Below, piece by piece: positions 52,201 through 61,002 of a stretch of 64,000 nt of DNA (its first letter is position 1; each line of letters begins with the position of its first letter). A model generated the notes under the pieces. The model did not search any database. It was not told where the DNA came from and worked only from the letters and a program-made list of their open reading frames with translations. Source of the stretch: Aureibacter tunicatorum (GTDB lineage: Bacteria > Bacteroidota > Bacteroidia > Cytophagales > Cyclobacteriaceae); assembly GCF_036492635.1 (NCBI RefSeq), contig NZ_AP025305.1, positions 2,852,001 to 2,916,000 of the forward strand, written 5' to 3'. The translations under genes were made by a program, and so were the position numbers.

Positions 52201-54686
52201 CACCTAGCGAGTACATTGTGCAAGTTAGAATAACGAATAAATGCGGAATGGATACCACTCTATTCCAAAACATAGAAATTTTCGAAAACCCAGACGAACC
52301 TACAGTTGGAAACTATGGTATTTGCAACGATATTGAAATTCAAGCTTTTGACAATAAAACAGATAACGAACTATCAGCTTTGGACATTACATGGACTGAC
52401 TTTGAATCAGGTGATGTATTAAACGGGAACACTATTTCGGTAACGCCTGAAGACAAAGTTTATATTCTTGAAGTGAGCAACGAACATGACTGTAAAAGCT
52501 CTGATACTGTTACTGTATTGGATTATCGACCTAACCTTGAGCTATCAGATTTATCTATCTGCCAAGATGAGGAAGATCACACGCTCAGCACATCATTATC
52601 CGAAAGGTATGGACATAGATGGTTCATCAATAACATTCCACAAAACACAGAAACCAACTCTTCAATACAAATAAATGCTTCTATACCTGGAGAATATTAC
52701 TATAAGGTTGAAGTTATTGACCCGGATAATCCAGAAGGGTGCGTGACTACAGACAGTGCCTTGATTATAATAAATGCTAATCCACAATTAACAGCCAGCA
52801 CAACAAACACACAATGTGGAGATAGCGATGGAACGATAACATTAAATGGGAATAGCACTTTTGATTATGCTTGGGAAGATGACACTAATATCAACTCAAA
52901 TGTAAGAACTGACCTAGCTTCAGGAATTTACAATGTCATTATCACAAATATCAATAATGGCTGTACTCAGGAAATCAACAACATAACTGTCGATGATGAT
53001 GCAAATTATGACTTCACATCTAACGACTCTCAGATTCAATGTAATGGAGATCTTGAGATCGAAGTCGAAAGCTCCAATACTTCTTCGGACTTCCAAGGAA
53101 CCTATACGATAAACTCTCCATCAGGCGAGGAAATTGACAATGGAAATGTTAGCATTAACGTTGGTTCATCGCACCCATTTAATGTAACAAATCAAAATTT
53201 ATCAGGTGAATACAATATCTCCTTTATAGATAATTCAGGCTGCCAAAAATCTGTAAAAGCAAATGTTCTAGCCAAAGACAGCATTGAAATCAATTTAAAC
53301 ACAACTGAACTTGTCAAATGCTCCAATGACGACGACTCTCAATTTATCATCGAAAATCATTCCCCTGAAAACAAATACACTTGGTATGACATAAATGGAA
53401 ACAGCAGCAATGACAATCCATATAATCCGCAAAGTGGAAATGGAGAGTATCGATTAGTAGCAACACCAAACGATCCTTCTACAGGAAAATGTCCATCAGA
53501 AATCATAGCTAGCTCCACGACATATAATACCCCTGATATTGATTTTGACATTACAGATGATTTCTGTAATGATGGCTTTATCACTCTCAATGGAACAATA
53601 AATAGCAATGGACAAAGCTTCAGAGAAGAATGGTTTGTCAATAATTCAAATTCTCCAGATGGGTTTTCATCCAGTTTCATCCATGATGAATCAGGAGAAC
53701 ACACATATACATACAAAGTAACTGAAACGACTACTCTATGCTCCAACTCAGTCACTAAGGATTATGAAAACCCTACGCTCATTGAATTCGCGCTAAACGC
53801 AAAACCAGCATGTCTTCCAGCTGATGAAAATCCTATTGAGCTTGAAATTGATTTAGTTTCACCTGAAAATGACGATAATATTATATATGAATTCTATTTA
53901 AATAAAGACGACGATTTGCCTTCAAACCCAAATAATGAATCAATATTTATCACAGACATTTTTGAGATCGAAGAAGGCAAAGTCATTGTCAAGGGAGAAG
54001 GTGATAAAGTATGTGAGGCCGAGCAGTTATTCTCCGTAAGTAGAGAAACCGAAGATATAACACTAAAGATTTTGGTTAATCAAAACAATCAAGTGATAGA
54101 CACGCTTCAAGAATCTGGTAATTTGATCGTAGTTACTTGCACATATGATAGCGATCCTGATTCTCTCAAAACTTTAAATACTCTTAGTTCTCTTTATTCC
54201 AACTACCATTGGAAAAACAAGTCTAATGACTTTGAATCAAACGAAAGCACATTGGAACTAGATACTGAAGAGAAAATCGGGTTATATAATTTAACAGTTG
54301 AATCATTAACAAAATGCGAATATAAAATTGACTTCACTGTATCTCAAAATTGCAGACCAACTCTTGTATTGCCTAATGCGTTTACTCCATCACAATTAAA
54401 CAATAGAGTATTCCGTATTGCATATGATAAATATATTTCCGACGACGGGTTCGAATGTTATATCTACAATAGATGGGGGGAATTAATCTTCTATTCTGAT
54501 GATTACCAATCTTTCAAATCCGATAAATCCGACTTGAACTTCAACGAAGGAGGCTGGCAAGGAACCACACAAAATGGTGACGACGTTCAACAAGGAGTTT
54601 ACACCTTTATAATAAAATACAAAAGCATTTTTGAGAATGACCCGGAACTATACGAAAAGCGGGGCTCTGTAATTCTACTCAAATAA
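49227..54686 (+). CDS. Giant T9SS type-B surface protein, gliding-motility-associated
   Basis: A 1819-residue exported protein (signal about 1-26). Two paralogous beta-propeller-like modules open it: about 30-390 (NEWYLSEHRLIV, ELLFYSDGETIYNRNH) and about 557-930 (GKWYFGNSAGIDFDN, VIFYTDGENIW). A PKD domain (about 941-1021, FNWNFGNGLSAQG) and a series of beta-sandwich adhesin-type repeats rich in Asn/Ser/Asp (about 1030-1700) follow. A type-B (CHU_C) sorting domain covers about 1709-1819 (LVLPNAFTPSQLNN, YNRWGELIFYSDDYQ, VQQGVYTFIIKYKS). It is exported by T9SS and probably works as an adhesin or motility surface protein with the adjacent PorP/SprF. No catalytic domain is evident. Confidence 0.9.
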   Translation: MNNVGYIHFALKLVLFLFIFPPLHAQQNSVVNNNEWYLSEHRLIVGQLGDEYTDSLHISPNNLNENGNTAVAFSPLSDELLFYSDGETIYNRNHLPMEGISINNSSGYNQRVAIAKSPNNPNHYYLYVNYGNVDIYTIDMSDPGGGTNNLPFGRVINRTQNAINNTSEGMHTFSSENNQYLLTQTGSEIKIFEIGDNSSLTEISSYPLASNSIQNISTYSTDNEIIILSSPKGSNQSTRILSFNPQSNSIEAHEIDLIPNTGGATGTYDAEMINDSIVYISSSNDIYEYNLNQPNAPIRSIKPFDYEIGEGFGLQKASNGKVYFLHSREGQSNISLAVIQPEVIIADNPMTPDVDESEESLPFEFNTAKYQDENIGAKQFPSFLPEQEQEDITFNLTQIGKCTNEQVKLVPQLEKNGETIIANEYTWLINGEAYDAAIPSISFEQASASVTLIATINGQEHVFNENISLIENPLVPDSLITNLDGKTDTTICKSQIPFTLEGTNAEAYRWSTEETTQNIEVSTSGRYWLTAAQNGCTANFEVNVQVFEEELPEEQPTIGKWYFGNSAGIDFDNPPNDSPRPLDNSLINSPSGAETVYNEKGDVIFYTDGENIWGDQIRDGNDNTHEEIDNNIGGQFNSSQAVKVMMAYQESNKYYVFTTESVESKDHFDLKVTVVNVTGVENSTPIEILTEEKDQLLFTKNAERIAVTGGGNSPGWMVTHDYSSNTFRAYPIDTMGIGNPVYNHIGAIYDVSNNNAAIGEIEFSGDGSKIAVAYSTNEGNFIELFDFDQETGQMSNYAQIPLGEDDLQAYGLEFSPDNRKVFVTLKGESRSVLKEAYIDYSSIDIDGQPTPNPDYLEEILDPSNVSTVANISGEAGHISTAPNNQIYVAINGSQSLGSIQPNSEKGQSSNFNENGLDLGGNTSTLGLPSYTTPPPSNSSQEPSLTVDGNCLGIETEMSASGKTTFDVFNWNFGNGLSAQGMQLTDTSQIYQSPSEYIVQVRITNKCGMDTTLFQNIEIFENPDEPTVGNYGICNDIEIQAFDNKTDNELSALDITWTDFESGDVLNGNTISVTPEDKVYILEVSNEHDCKSSDTVTVLDYRPNLELSDLSICQDEEDHTLSTSLSERYGHRWFINNIPQNTETNSSIQINASIPGEYYYKVEVIDPDNPEGCVTTDSALIIINANPQLTASTTNTQCGDSDGTITLNGNSTFDYAWEDDTNINSNVRTDLASGIYNVIITNINNGCTQEINNITVDDDANYDFTSNDSQIQCNGDLEIEVESSNTSSDFQGTYTINSPSGEEIDNGNVSINVGSSHPFNVTNQNLSGEYNISFIDNSGCQKSVKANVLAKDSIEINLNTTELVKCSNDDDSQFIIENHSPENKYTWYDINGNSSNDNPYNPQSGNGEYRLVATPNDPSTGKCPSEIIASSTTYNTPDIDFDITDDFCNDGFITLNGTINSNGQSFREEWFVNNSNSPDGFSSSFIHDESGEHTYTYKVTETTTLCSNSVTKDYENPTLIEFALNAKPACLPADENPIELEIDLVSPENDDNIIYEFYLNKDDDLPSNPNNESIFITDIFEIEEGKVIVKGEGDKVCEAEQLFSVSRETEDITLKILVNQNNQVIDTLQESGNLIVVTCTYDSDPDSLKTLNTLSSLYSNYHWKNKSNDFESNESTLELDTEEKIGLYNLTVESLTKCEYKIDFTVSQNCRPTLVLPNAFTPSQLNNRVFRIAYDKYISDDGFECYIYNRWGELIFYSDDYQSFKSDKSDLNFNEGGWQGTTQNGDDVQQGVYTFIIKYKSIFENDPELYEKRGSVILLK

Positions 54687-54692
54687 AAGCTT

Positions 54693-54724
54693 AAAATGGC
54701 AATCTTTATCAGGTTGCCATTTTT
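54693..54724. terminator. Terminator after the giant T9SS gene
   Basis: AAAATGGCAA (54693-54702) and TTGCCATTTT (54714-54723) form a perfect 10-bp stem with an 11-nt loop and a T-run. The convergent orphan's stop lies just past it. Confidence 0.8.
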
Positions 54725-57178
54725 TTATGCATATGACATTATCAACCAGCCATCAAAATCTTGGGCTCTTTCACTTTTCTCTGTGAGCCCATAATTCAAA
54801 ACACCATTCAAGTCCTCATCAACATATTTTGATCTCAAAGCTGGAGATGTCGCCATTGGCAATCCCAGACCACCTCGCATCGGAGCAGAATCTAAGACAA
54901 ATCCATCAGACCATTGGCCTTTCATCATTAACAAAGCATCATTCAAAGCTTTTGCTAACCTCAAAACTCCTGGCTCTAAAAGATTCACCTTAAATGTCAT
55001 ATCTGAATCAATATCAAAATCACCTTCACCCCAATACGCAGATTCTGACAAATAAGCTTCGCTTGGTACAATAATTTTCACATCACTTCCTGCTCCAGCA
55101 CCTTTCGCTCCCGCTTTCGACTTACTTTTTGAAGAAGCAATAACCTCAAAATACCCTCTCTCTCCACTCTTATCTTTTCTTTCTAACAATGTCACTTTTT
55201 TCCCTGCTTTTAGGAAAACATCAGTCAATAAACTTCTACCAAAATCAAAGTTTAACAACTGGAAAAAATAAGTTCTCAAGCGATCTCTAACTCGCCCTTT
55301 CAAATCGCTCTTAAACAAACTAGTATTTTTCAACCTTTCCCAAATTCTAACTGATTCATCACCTAGACCTAAACCAGCAAAAGCCTCCCCATTCAATTCA
55401 CCGGTCACCATATCCAACTCCATGTTTACAAGATCTAGATATGCAAATAAAGGAGGCATAATTGCATAATACTCTTCATAGTCAAAGCTACTTCCGACAA
55501 AATAGGGATGCTCACTGTGCCAGCGATAAATCGCTTTTTGCATACTAATCAATGTAGCCGCTTTATCCCTTAACACTGATAAGTCTTTGGACATCGACAT
55601 CTTCTGATATGAATTGATTAACTGCCTGATAGGCTGTAAAGAACCATGTTCTGCCACTCTCGTCGACTTGCCTTTAAACAGAGCTTTGAAGCTTTTAACA
55701 CTAATCAGACCTATAAAACTATCATCTTCAAACTTAATCCTTGCCTCTAAGCGAGCATCCTCATTGCGCTTTATATCTTTTCGTTTAAAGTCTGGATGTT
55801 TCCAAAATGAATGAGAAGCATCTTTAGAATAATCAGGCAGTGGCGCATCCATTTCATAATCTCTTTCAGGGCTTGAAAGCACAACAGTCATGGGTACTGG
55901 CACATCAAAATAAGGCCCTACTTTACTTTCATGATAAGTTTGTCCGACAGATCGGCCATACATTTTATAATAGCCCGTCTGATGCGGCTGAACATTAAGA
56001 GTCTTAGCTTCCAAATACTCAAAATACAAGTCCTCAACCTCTTCCATTCCCGCCGCGATTGCCCCCGCATTATGATTGATGTCCAAATTGCTCATTCGAT
56101 CGACATCTAGTCCCATTCGCCTAAAGTAATGTCTTTTCTGGTCTACCTCCAGATCCATACGCCTTCTCAGTTCGATAGTCACATAATCTTGTCCATCTAA
56201 ACTCTCCGCCATTACACCTCCGTGGTAATTCCCTTGCTCAAACATCGCCAAGTCCTCTTTATTCGTAGACTTCAAAAAGGTAACGATAGAATCCCCTACA
56301 CGAGGTTGAGCGTATTGGTTAACACCAAGCCTTCTTTCAACAGCATCCATGCTGCTTCTATTATTCTGATATAAATCCGAATACGCTCGTTCAAGGTCAT
56401 TATTCTCCTCAAAGCTCATATCCGCTTTTAGCTGATCTCTAATTTGTTCATCAGATAGTGTTGATGAATCACTATTCAAAAACAACTTAGTCAGCCCTCG
56501 AATTCCCATCACATCACCTTCCACTCCGGCCAAATTAGCCTTATTATCATCATCAACAAGAACAGGCTGTCCTATATCCCCATGAAACCTTATCCCAAGA
56601 GGCGTCTTGTGTTCTACTTGACTACTGTACCCGAACATATATCTCGTTGGATCAGAACTAGCACCTCTAAAGGGCATATTCACAAATATATTTTGCCTTT
56701 TTGTCTTCTCGCTAACACCGCCTTCTTCATTTGGGATTGCCTCCACCTCCAATAATTTAATAGCATTAGCCACCAAAGTATTTCCCGTTGGCAATAATTT
56801 AAGACATGACCTTTGCCTGCTCAATACTTTATTTGTTTTGAGTATAATTTCAGGATGAGCGAAAAACTGTTTGGGCCTTAATTTACCAGTCACGTCCAAT
56901 ACAGCCAAGGACATGTCATTCGAAAAAATATAATTGGCGGCATCTTGTTGCACTTCGCCTCTTAAATTATCAATCACCATGTATTCTATCCCTCCCACGA
57001 CAACAGGTTGAAGATCACTCATCTGAATCTCCAACTTATCGCCTATATACTCAACATGCATATCTTCTTTTTCCTTGGATGGGAAAAAGCCTTGAATTGG
57101 AGCCATAGAAATACCTCCACTTCTCTTGGGCATACTATTTTTCGCACTGCTCACTTTCGCAACGGCAATCTCTTTCAT
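54725..57178 (-). CDS. Large orphan protein, about 817 residues
   Basis: I do not recognise a family. The start is set at the ATG at 57178 (MKEIAVAKVSSAKNSMPKRS); one at 57217 would add a short hydrophobic leader with no support. The first 25 residues or so look disordered and basic, then comes GGISMAPIQGFFPSKEKEDM. The rest is soluble, mixed alpha/beta, with no signal peptide, no membrane helix and no catalytic motif I can name. Notable parts are SSDPTRYMFGYSSQVEHKTP near 178, an acidic helical stretch near 240-300, INHNAGAIAAGMEEVEDLYF near 373, a Lys/Ser/Ala/Gly-rich low-complexity patch (SSKSKSKAGAKGAGAGSD, near 685) and a closing Gly/Leu-rich segment. It sits between the giant surface protein (convergent) and nupC. 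A disordered N-terminal leader on a large orphan recalls payload-type proteins of contractile injection systems, but this is speculation. Confidence 0.6.
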   Translation of the reverse strand: MKEIAVAKVSSAKNSMPKRSGGISMAPIQGFFPSKEKEDMHVEYIGDKLEIQMSDLQPVVVGGIEYMVIDNLRGEVQQDAANYIFSNDMSLAVLDVTGKLRPKQFFAHPEIILKTNKVLSRQRSCLKLLPTGNTLVANAIKLLEVEAIPNEEGGVSEKTKRQNIFVNMPFRGASSDPTRYMFGYSSQVEHKTPLGIRFHGDIGQPVLVDDDNKANLAGVEGDVMGIRGLTKLFLNSDSSTLSDEQIRDQLKADMSFEENNDLERAYSDLYQNNRSSMDAVERRLGVNQYAQPRVGDSIVTFLKSTNKEDLAMFEQGNYHGGVMAESLDGQDYVTIELRRRMDLEVDQKRHYFRRMGLDVDRMSNLDINHNAGAIAAGMEEVEDLYFEYLEAKTLNVQPHQTGYYKMYGRSVGQTYHESKVGPYFDVPVPMTVVLSSPERDYEMDAPLPDYSKDASHSFWKHPDFKRKDIKRNEDARLEARIKFEDDSFIGLISVKSFKALFKGKSTRVAEHGSLQPIRQLINSYQKMSMSKDLSVLRDKAATLISMQKAIYRWHSEHPYFVGSSFDYEEYYAIMPPLFAYLDLVNMELDMVTGELNGEAFAGLGLGDESVRIWERLKNTSLFKSDLKGRVRDRLRTYFFQLLNFDFGRSLLTDVFLKAGKKVTLLERKDKSGERGYFEVIASSKSKSKAGAKGAGAGSDVKIIVPSEAYLSESAYWGEGDFDIDSDMTFKVNLLEPGVLRLAKALNDALLMMKGQWSDGFVLDSAPMRGGLGLPMATSPALRSKYVDEDLNGVLNYGLTEKSERAQDFDGWLIMSYA

Positions 57179-57257
57179 ATCAAATAGGATCCATACTACA
57201 GAGACTAAACTTCCCAAGTATTCCTTGGTTTGAAACTCAAGGCGCTAAAAATAAAAA

Positions 57258-57281
57258 AGGCCTATCGGAACCGATAAGCCT
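57258..57281 (-). terminator. Terminator of nupC
   Basis: AGGCCTATCGG (57258-57268) and CCGATAAGCCT (57271-57281) form an 11-bp stem with one wobble pair and a very small loop, followed on the minus strand by a U-run, 27 bp past the nupC stop. Confidence 0.75.
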
Positions 57282-57307
57282 CATTCTTGTATATTACTTT
57301 TTAATTG

Positions 57308-58597
57308 CTAAGAACCAACAATAACACCAGCAACTGTAGCTGTCATCATACATGCCAGTGTAGCTCCCAACAATGCTTTCATACCCAACCTTGACAAATT
57401 CGCTTGCTGAGAAGGCGCGAGACTTCCTATTCCTCCAATCTGAATTGCTATAGACGAAAAGTTTGAGAAACCACACAAACCGTAAGTAGCAATAATAATT
57501 GACTTCTTGCTTAATGCTTCTTCAGCTATCATTCTTGACAAGTCTTTGTAAGCCACAAATTCATTAATGACTGTCTTTTGACCAAACAACGAACCGATCT
57601 GAAGCGATTCTGACCATTCCACTCCCATTGCCCAAGCAAAAATCCTGAAGAATTGCCCCAGAATATATTCCAAAGAAAAACCGCTAAATGCGCCATTAGT
57701 ACTTGCAACTACCCATTCATTAATACCTGTCAACTCTCCAATAACTCCTGATAAAAGATAATTCACAGCATAAATCACAGCTATAAATGCCAACAGCATA
57801 CCACCAACATTCAAAGCTAGCTGCAACCCGTCCGAAGCTCCTCTTGACAAAGAATCTATAAGATTAACTCCCAATTGATCGCTGTTCACTTTCAACTTTT
57901 TATCCACCTTTTCAGGCTCAGTTTGCGGTATTAATATTTTCGACATGACTACGGCCGCAGGCGCATTCATGATTGAAGCACTCAACAAATAAGCCGCGAA
58001 CTTGGCTTTTTCAGCCTCGCTATCACCTCCAAGAAAAGTAACATAAGCAGCCAATACACCACCTGCAATAGTTGCCATTCCCCCAGTCATCAAACACATT
58101 AATTCAGAATATGTCATTCTTGAAATAAATGGCTTAACTAATAAAGGCGCCTCGGTTTGCCCTAAAAAGATATTTCCAGCTACCGACAATGACTCGGAGC
58201 CTGATAATCTCATCGTTTTAGACATTATCCATGCAATTCCAAAAACAAGCTTTTGCAACACTCCCAAATAATATAACCCAGCAGATATCGTGGAGAAAAA
58301 TATAATAGTAGGCAATACCTGAAAAGCGAAAATCACCCCGTACTTATTCGTTGCCAAGTCGCCAAATAAAAACTTAGCGCCATCAATTGAAAAGCTCAAA
58401 AACTTCACAAAAGCTTTGCTAACAAGCTCAAAACCTGACGCCACAAAAGGAACCTGTGTTATTAAAAGTCCAAAAAGTACTTGTAATGCTATCCCTATCC
58501 CCACTAATTTCCAATCTATCTTTTTCCTGTTCAATGAAAAAATCGTTGCAACTCCTAAGAGCACAGCGATTCCCAGGAAACCTCGCATTATCTCCAT
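57308..58597 (-). CDS. Concentrative nucleoside transporter (NupC/CNT family)
   Basis: A 429-residue membrane protein with about ten hydrophobic segments. CNT landmarks are FAFQVLPTIIFFSTISAGLY near 90-109, AGNIFLGQTEAPLLVKPFI near 141-159 (GQTEAP is the nucleoside-binding segment) and the C-terminal LCGFSNFSSIAIQIGGIGSL near 382-401. It probably symports nucleosides with Na+ or H+ across the inner membrane. It is the last gene of etfB-etfA-bifunctional nuclease-nupC (29 bp behind the nuclease gene) and lies 3 kb from two deoxynucleoside kinases, which fits nucleoside salvage. Confidence 0.93.
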   Translation of the reverse strand: MEIMRGFLGIAVLLGVATIFSLNRKKIDWKLVGIGIALQVLFGLLITQVPFVASGFELVSKAFVKFLSFSIDGAKFLFGDLATNKYGVIFAFQVLPTIIFFSTISAGLYYLGVLQKLVFGIAWIMSKTMRLSGSESLSVAGNIFLGQTEAPLLVKPFISRMTYSELMCLMTGGMATIAGGVLAAYVTFLGGDSEAEKAKFAAYLLSASIMNAPAAVVMSKILIPQTEPEKVDKKLKVNSDQLGVNLIDSLSRGASDGLQLALNVGGMLLAFIAVIYAVNYLLSGVIGELTGINEWVVASTNGAFSGFSLEYILGQFFRIFAWAMGVEWSESLQIGSLFGQKTVINEFVAYKDLSRMIAEEALSKKSIIIATYGLCGFSNFSSIAIQIGGIGSLAPSQQANLSRLGMKALLGATLACMMTATVAGVIVGS

Positions 58598-58626
58598 CTC
58601 ATCTATAATTATTTGAATATGTTGAT

Positions 58627-59253
58627 TTAATTCCGTTTGTTGATTTCATCCCTTATTTTAGCGGCTTTCTCATAGTCTTCTTTTTCAATTGAATCCGCCA
58701 ACATCTTATTCAGCCTATCCAAAGAGATAGATTGGAATTCACCTTCCTTGCCTTTTACTACCGCTGATTTTTTCTCTGGAGCTGTTTGTTCTGCCAAATT
58801 CTCCTCCGCTTCTCCTTGAATTTCTTCATCTTCATCGGATTGTTCAGACAATTCAATAGAAGCTTCATTCATAATCGACTCATTGGTAAAAATAGGTGCA
58901 TTGAATCTAATTCCAATGGCTATTGCATCAGATGGCCTAGCATCAATTTCCATATTCTTCTCTCCATCATTGCAAATGATTTTCGCGAAGAACACTCCTT
59001 CCTTAAGGTTATGAATATAAACTTCCTTAACTATGAAATTAAAAGAATGAGCAAAAGACTTAAACAAATCATGAGTCATTGGCCTATTAGGAATGATTTT
59101 CTCAATTTCTATAGCAATAGCTTGAGCTTCAAACATGCCGATTATAATCGGTAATCTTCTTTTTCCTCCTTCTTCGCCTAAAACAAGCGCGAATGACCCT
59201 GATTGTGATTGGCTTGATGACAAGCCAAGGATTTCAAGTTTAACCTTATCCAC
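58627..59253 (-). CDS. Bifunctional nuclease family protein (DUF151) with UVR domain
   Basis: A 208-residue protein. Residues about 1-135 are the DUF151/bifunctional nuclease domain (LGLSSSQSQSGSFALVLGEE, then RRLPIIIGMFEAQAIAIEIE and GEKNMEIDARPSDAIAIGIR, with the conserved RPSDA motif). An acidic linker (about 136-165, Glu/Gln/Ala-rich) leads to a C-terminal UVR motif (about 172-206; NKMLADSIEKEDYEKAAKIR). In plants the domain has been reported as a nuclease acting on RNA and DNA; bacterial function is unclear. Seven bp behind etfA and 29 bp ahead of nupC. The UVR motif suggests a protein-protein contact. Confidence 0.92.
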   Translation of the reverse strand: MDKVKLEILGLSSSQSQSGSFALVLGEEGGKRRLPIIIGMFEAQAIAIEIEKIIPNRPMTHDLFKSFAHSFNFIVKEVYIHNLKEGVFFAKIICNDGEKNMEIDARPSDAIAIGIRFNAPIFTNESIMNEASIELSEQSDEDEEIQGEAEENLAEQTAPEKKSAVVKGKEGEFQSISLDRLNKMLADSIEKEDYEKAAKIRDEINKRN

Positions 59254-59260
59254 TTAAATG

Positions 59261-60223
59261 TTATTTTTCTTTAATTTTTCTGATAGCTTCTGTAAGCTTT
59301 GGCACAAAAACCATTGCATCGCCAACAATCCCATAATCCGCTACTTTAAAAAATGGAGCTTCAGAATCTGTATTAATTACAAAAATTTTATGAGAACCGT
59401 TTACTCCTGCAATATGCTGAATTGCACCAGAAATACCAACCGCAATATACAAATTTGGACTAACTTTTACTCCCGTTTGCCCTACATGTTCATGATGCGG
59501 ACGCCAATTCATGTCTGAAACAGGCTTACTGCATCCGGTTGCGGCTCCAATCTCAGCGGCAAAATCTTCCAGCACATTCCAATTTTCCGGTCCGCCCATA
59601 CCTCTACCTCCCGAGACTATAGCGTCAGCATCAGACAGAGACATCTGTGTTTTAGCTTGCTCAATGCCAAGCAATTCTGTATTAAGGTCTTCAACTTCCT
59701 CGATATTCAATTCAACTATCTGAACTTCTTGACCCTGAGATAAATTAGGCTTCACAACATTCTTCTTCACCAATAAAACTGAAGCACCATTAATTTCAAC
59801 TTTAATGTCCGCAAAAGCTTTTCCTGTATAAACCGCCTTGCTTACTTGTATAGAATTACCTTCTCTTTCTGCCAGTGTTACAACATTGCTAACAAAAGCT
59901 GAATCTTTTAGCGCTGAAATTTGTCCTCCTAGTATATTATTATCAAGATTCTGAGACAATATGTAAAATGAAACATCGTCCCCTATTTTTTCTAATATCG
60001 ATTTTAATATTTCAAGATTCAAGTTTGCAAAGGGGCAATGATATACTGTCCCGACACTGCCTTTTCCCAACACCTCCAAACTTTCCCTAGCGACATTCCC
60101 TAGAACTAATACCTTTACATCTTCCCCAATCTTTTCTCCCAAATCCACACTATACGCCAACACTTCATCACTGCTATAAGGGATTTCATGTCCATCTACT
60201 TTTATAATTGCTAATACACTCAT
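59261..60223 (-). CDS. etfA: Electron transfer flavoprotein, alpha subunit
   Basis: A 320-residue ETF alpha. The N-terminal domain starts VLAIIKVDGHEIPYSSDEVL. The C-terminal FAD domain (about 195-320) carries VSGGRGMGGPENWNVLEDFA, IGAATGCSKPVSDMNWRP, GQTGVKVSPNLYIAVGISGA and the final NTDSEAPFFKVADYGIVGD. With ETF beta it carries electrons from acyl-CoA and other dehydrogenases to the quinone pool, or in anaerobes to bifurcating enzymes. It lies 11 bp behind etfB, as is standard. Confidence 0.97.
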   Translation of the reverse strand: MSVLAIIKVDGHEIPYSSDEVLAYSVDLGEKIGEDVKVLVLGNVARESLEVLGKGSVGTVYHCPFANLNLEILKSILEKIGDDVSFYILSQNLDNNILGGQISALKDSAFVSNVVTLAEREGNSIQVSKAVYTGKAFADIKVEINGASVLLVKKNVVKPNLSQGQEVQIVELNIEEVEDLNTELLGIEQAKTQMSLSDADAIVSGGRGMGGPENWNVLEDFAAEIGAATGCSKPVSDMNWRPHHEHVGQTGVKVSPNLYIAVGISGAIQHIAGVNGSHKIFVINTDSEAPFFKVADYGIVGDAMVFVPKLTEAIRKIKEK

Positions 60224-60234
60224 GCCTTAATCTT

Positions 60235-60975
60235 TTAATTCAAATCTAATTCATCAACAATGGCTTTTGCCGCTTCATCAATTTCATCTTCATTAAATAT
60301 TCTAACACTACCTTTTGGTTTTGGCAGATGGTAAGATGTTATTTCCATATTCTTTGCAGTCTGCGAACTCGGTTCAAGAATTTCCATAGGCTTCGTTCTA
60401 GCGGTCATTATCCCCCTCATATTTGGAATTTTCCATTCTGCTATTGGTTCTTGACAACCCAAAACAACAGGCAATTTAACTTTCAACTGCGCAGTTCCAC
60501 TATTCATTTCCTTTTTCACATTCGCAACACCTCCACTAACCTCCAAATCCATTATTGGCGTCACGCAAGGCAAATCCAAATATTTAGCGGTGAGTATGTG
60601 CACAATCCCTGAACTAAAATCAATTGTTTCTCTACCCATCATAATCAAATCAAAAGATTTATCCTTTGCATAAGCCGCTATCTCCTTTGCCACCTCTTGG
60701 CTGTTAGTTGGCACTATATTTATCCTAACCGCATCATCCGCTCCTATTGCTAACGCTTTCTTCAATGAAGGCTCTGTAGATGAATCTCCAACTGTCAATA
60801 CTGTAAGACTTCCTCCAGATGCTGTTTTAAGATCCACCGCTTTCGACAAAGCATAATCATCATAAGGCCCTATTATATATTGCACACCTTCCGAATTGAA
60901 GCTATTACCATCATCAGTAAAAGAAATCTTTGCAGTAGTATCAGGCACATGACTTATACAAACTAAAATTTTCAT
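60235..60975 (-). CDS. etfB: Electron transfer flavoprotein, beta subunit
   Basis: A 246-residue ETF beta from the ATG at 60975 (MKILVCISHVPDTTAKISF). A further in-frame ATG at 61026 would overlap the divergent gene at 61003. The AMP-binding part is seen in ALAIGADDAVRINIVPTN near 88, and the family signature lies near 203-219 (PNMRGIMTARTKPMEI). It heads the operon etfB-etfA-bifunctional nuclease-nupC on the minus strand (gaps 11, 7 and 29 bp). Its start is 27 bp from that of the divergent TPR gene, so their control regions overlap. Confidence 0.97.
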   Translation of the reverse strand: MKILVCISHVPDTTAKISFTDDGNSFNSEGVQYIIGPYDDYALSKAVDLKTASGGSLTVLTVGDSSTEPSLKKALAIGADDAVRINIVPTNSQEVAKEIAAYAKDKSFDLIMMGRETIDFSSGIVHILTAKYLDLPCVTPIMDLEVSGGVANVKKEMNSGTAQLKVKLPVVLGCQEPIAEWKIPNMRGIMTARTKPMEILEPSSQTAKNMEITSYHLPKPKGSVRIFNEDEIDEAAKAIVDELDLN

Positions 60976-61002
60976 ATTATCTTTGTTAAAAAAACGACCA
61001 AA

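Noticed and set aside
53357-53755. 132-codon reverse-strand open frame inside the giant T9SS gene
   Set aside because: No family features, and it is fully covered by the well-supported plus-strand gene; a shadow of Asn/Ser-rich coding sequence.
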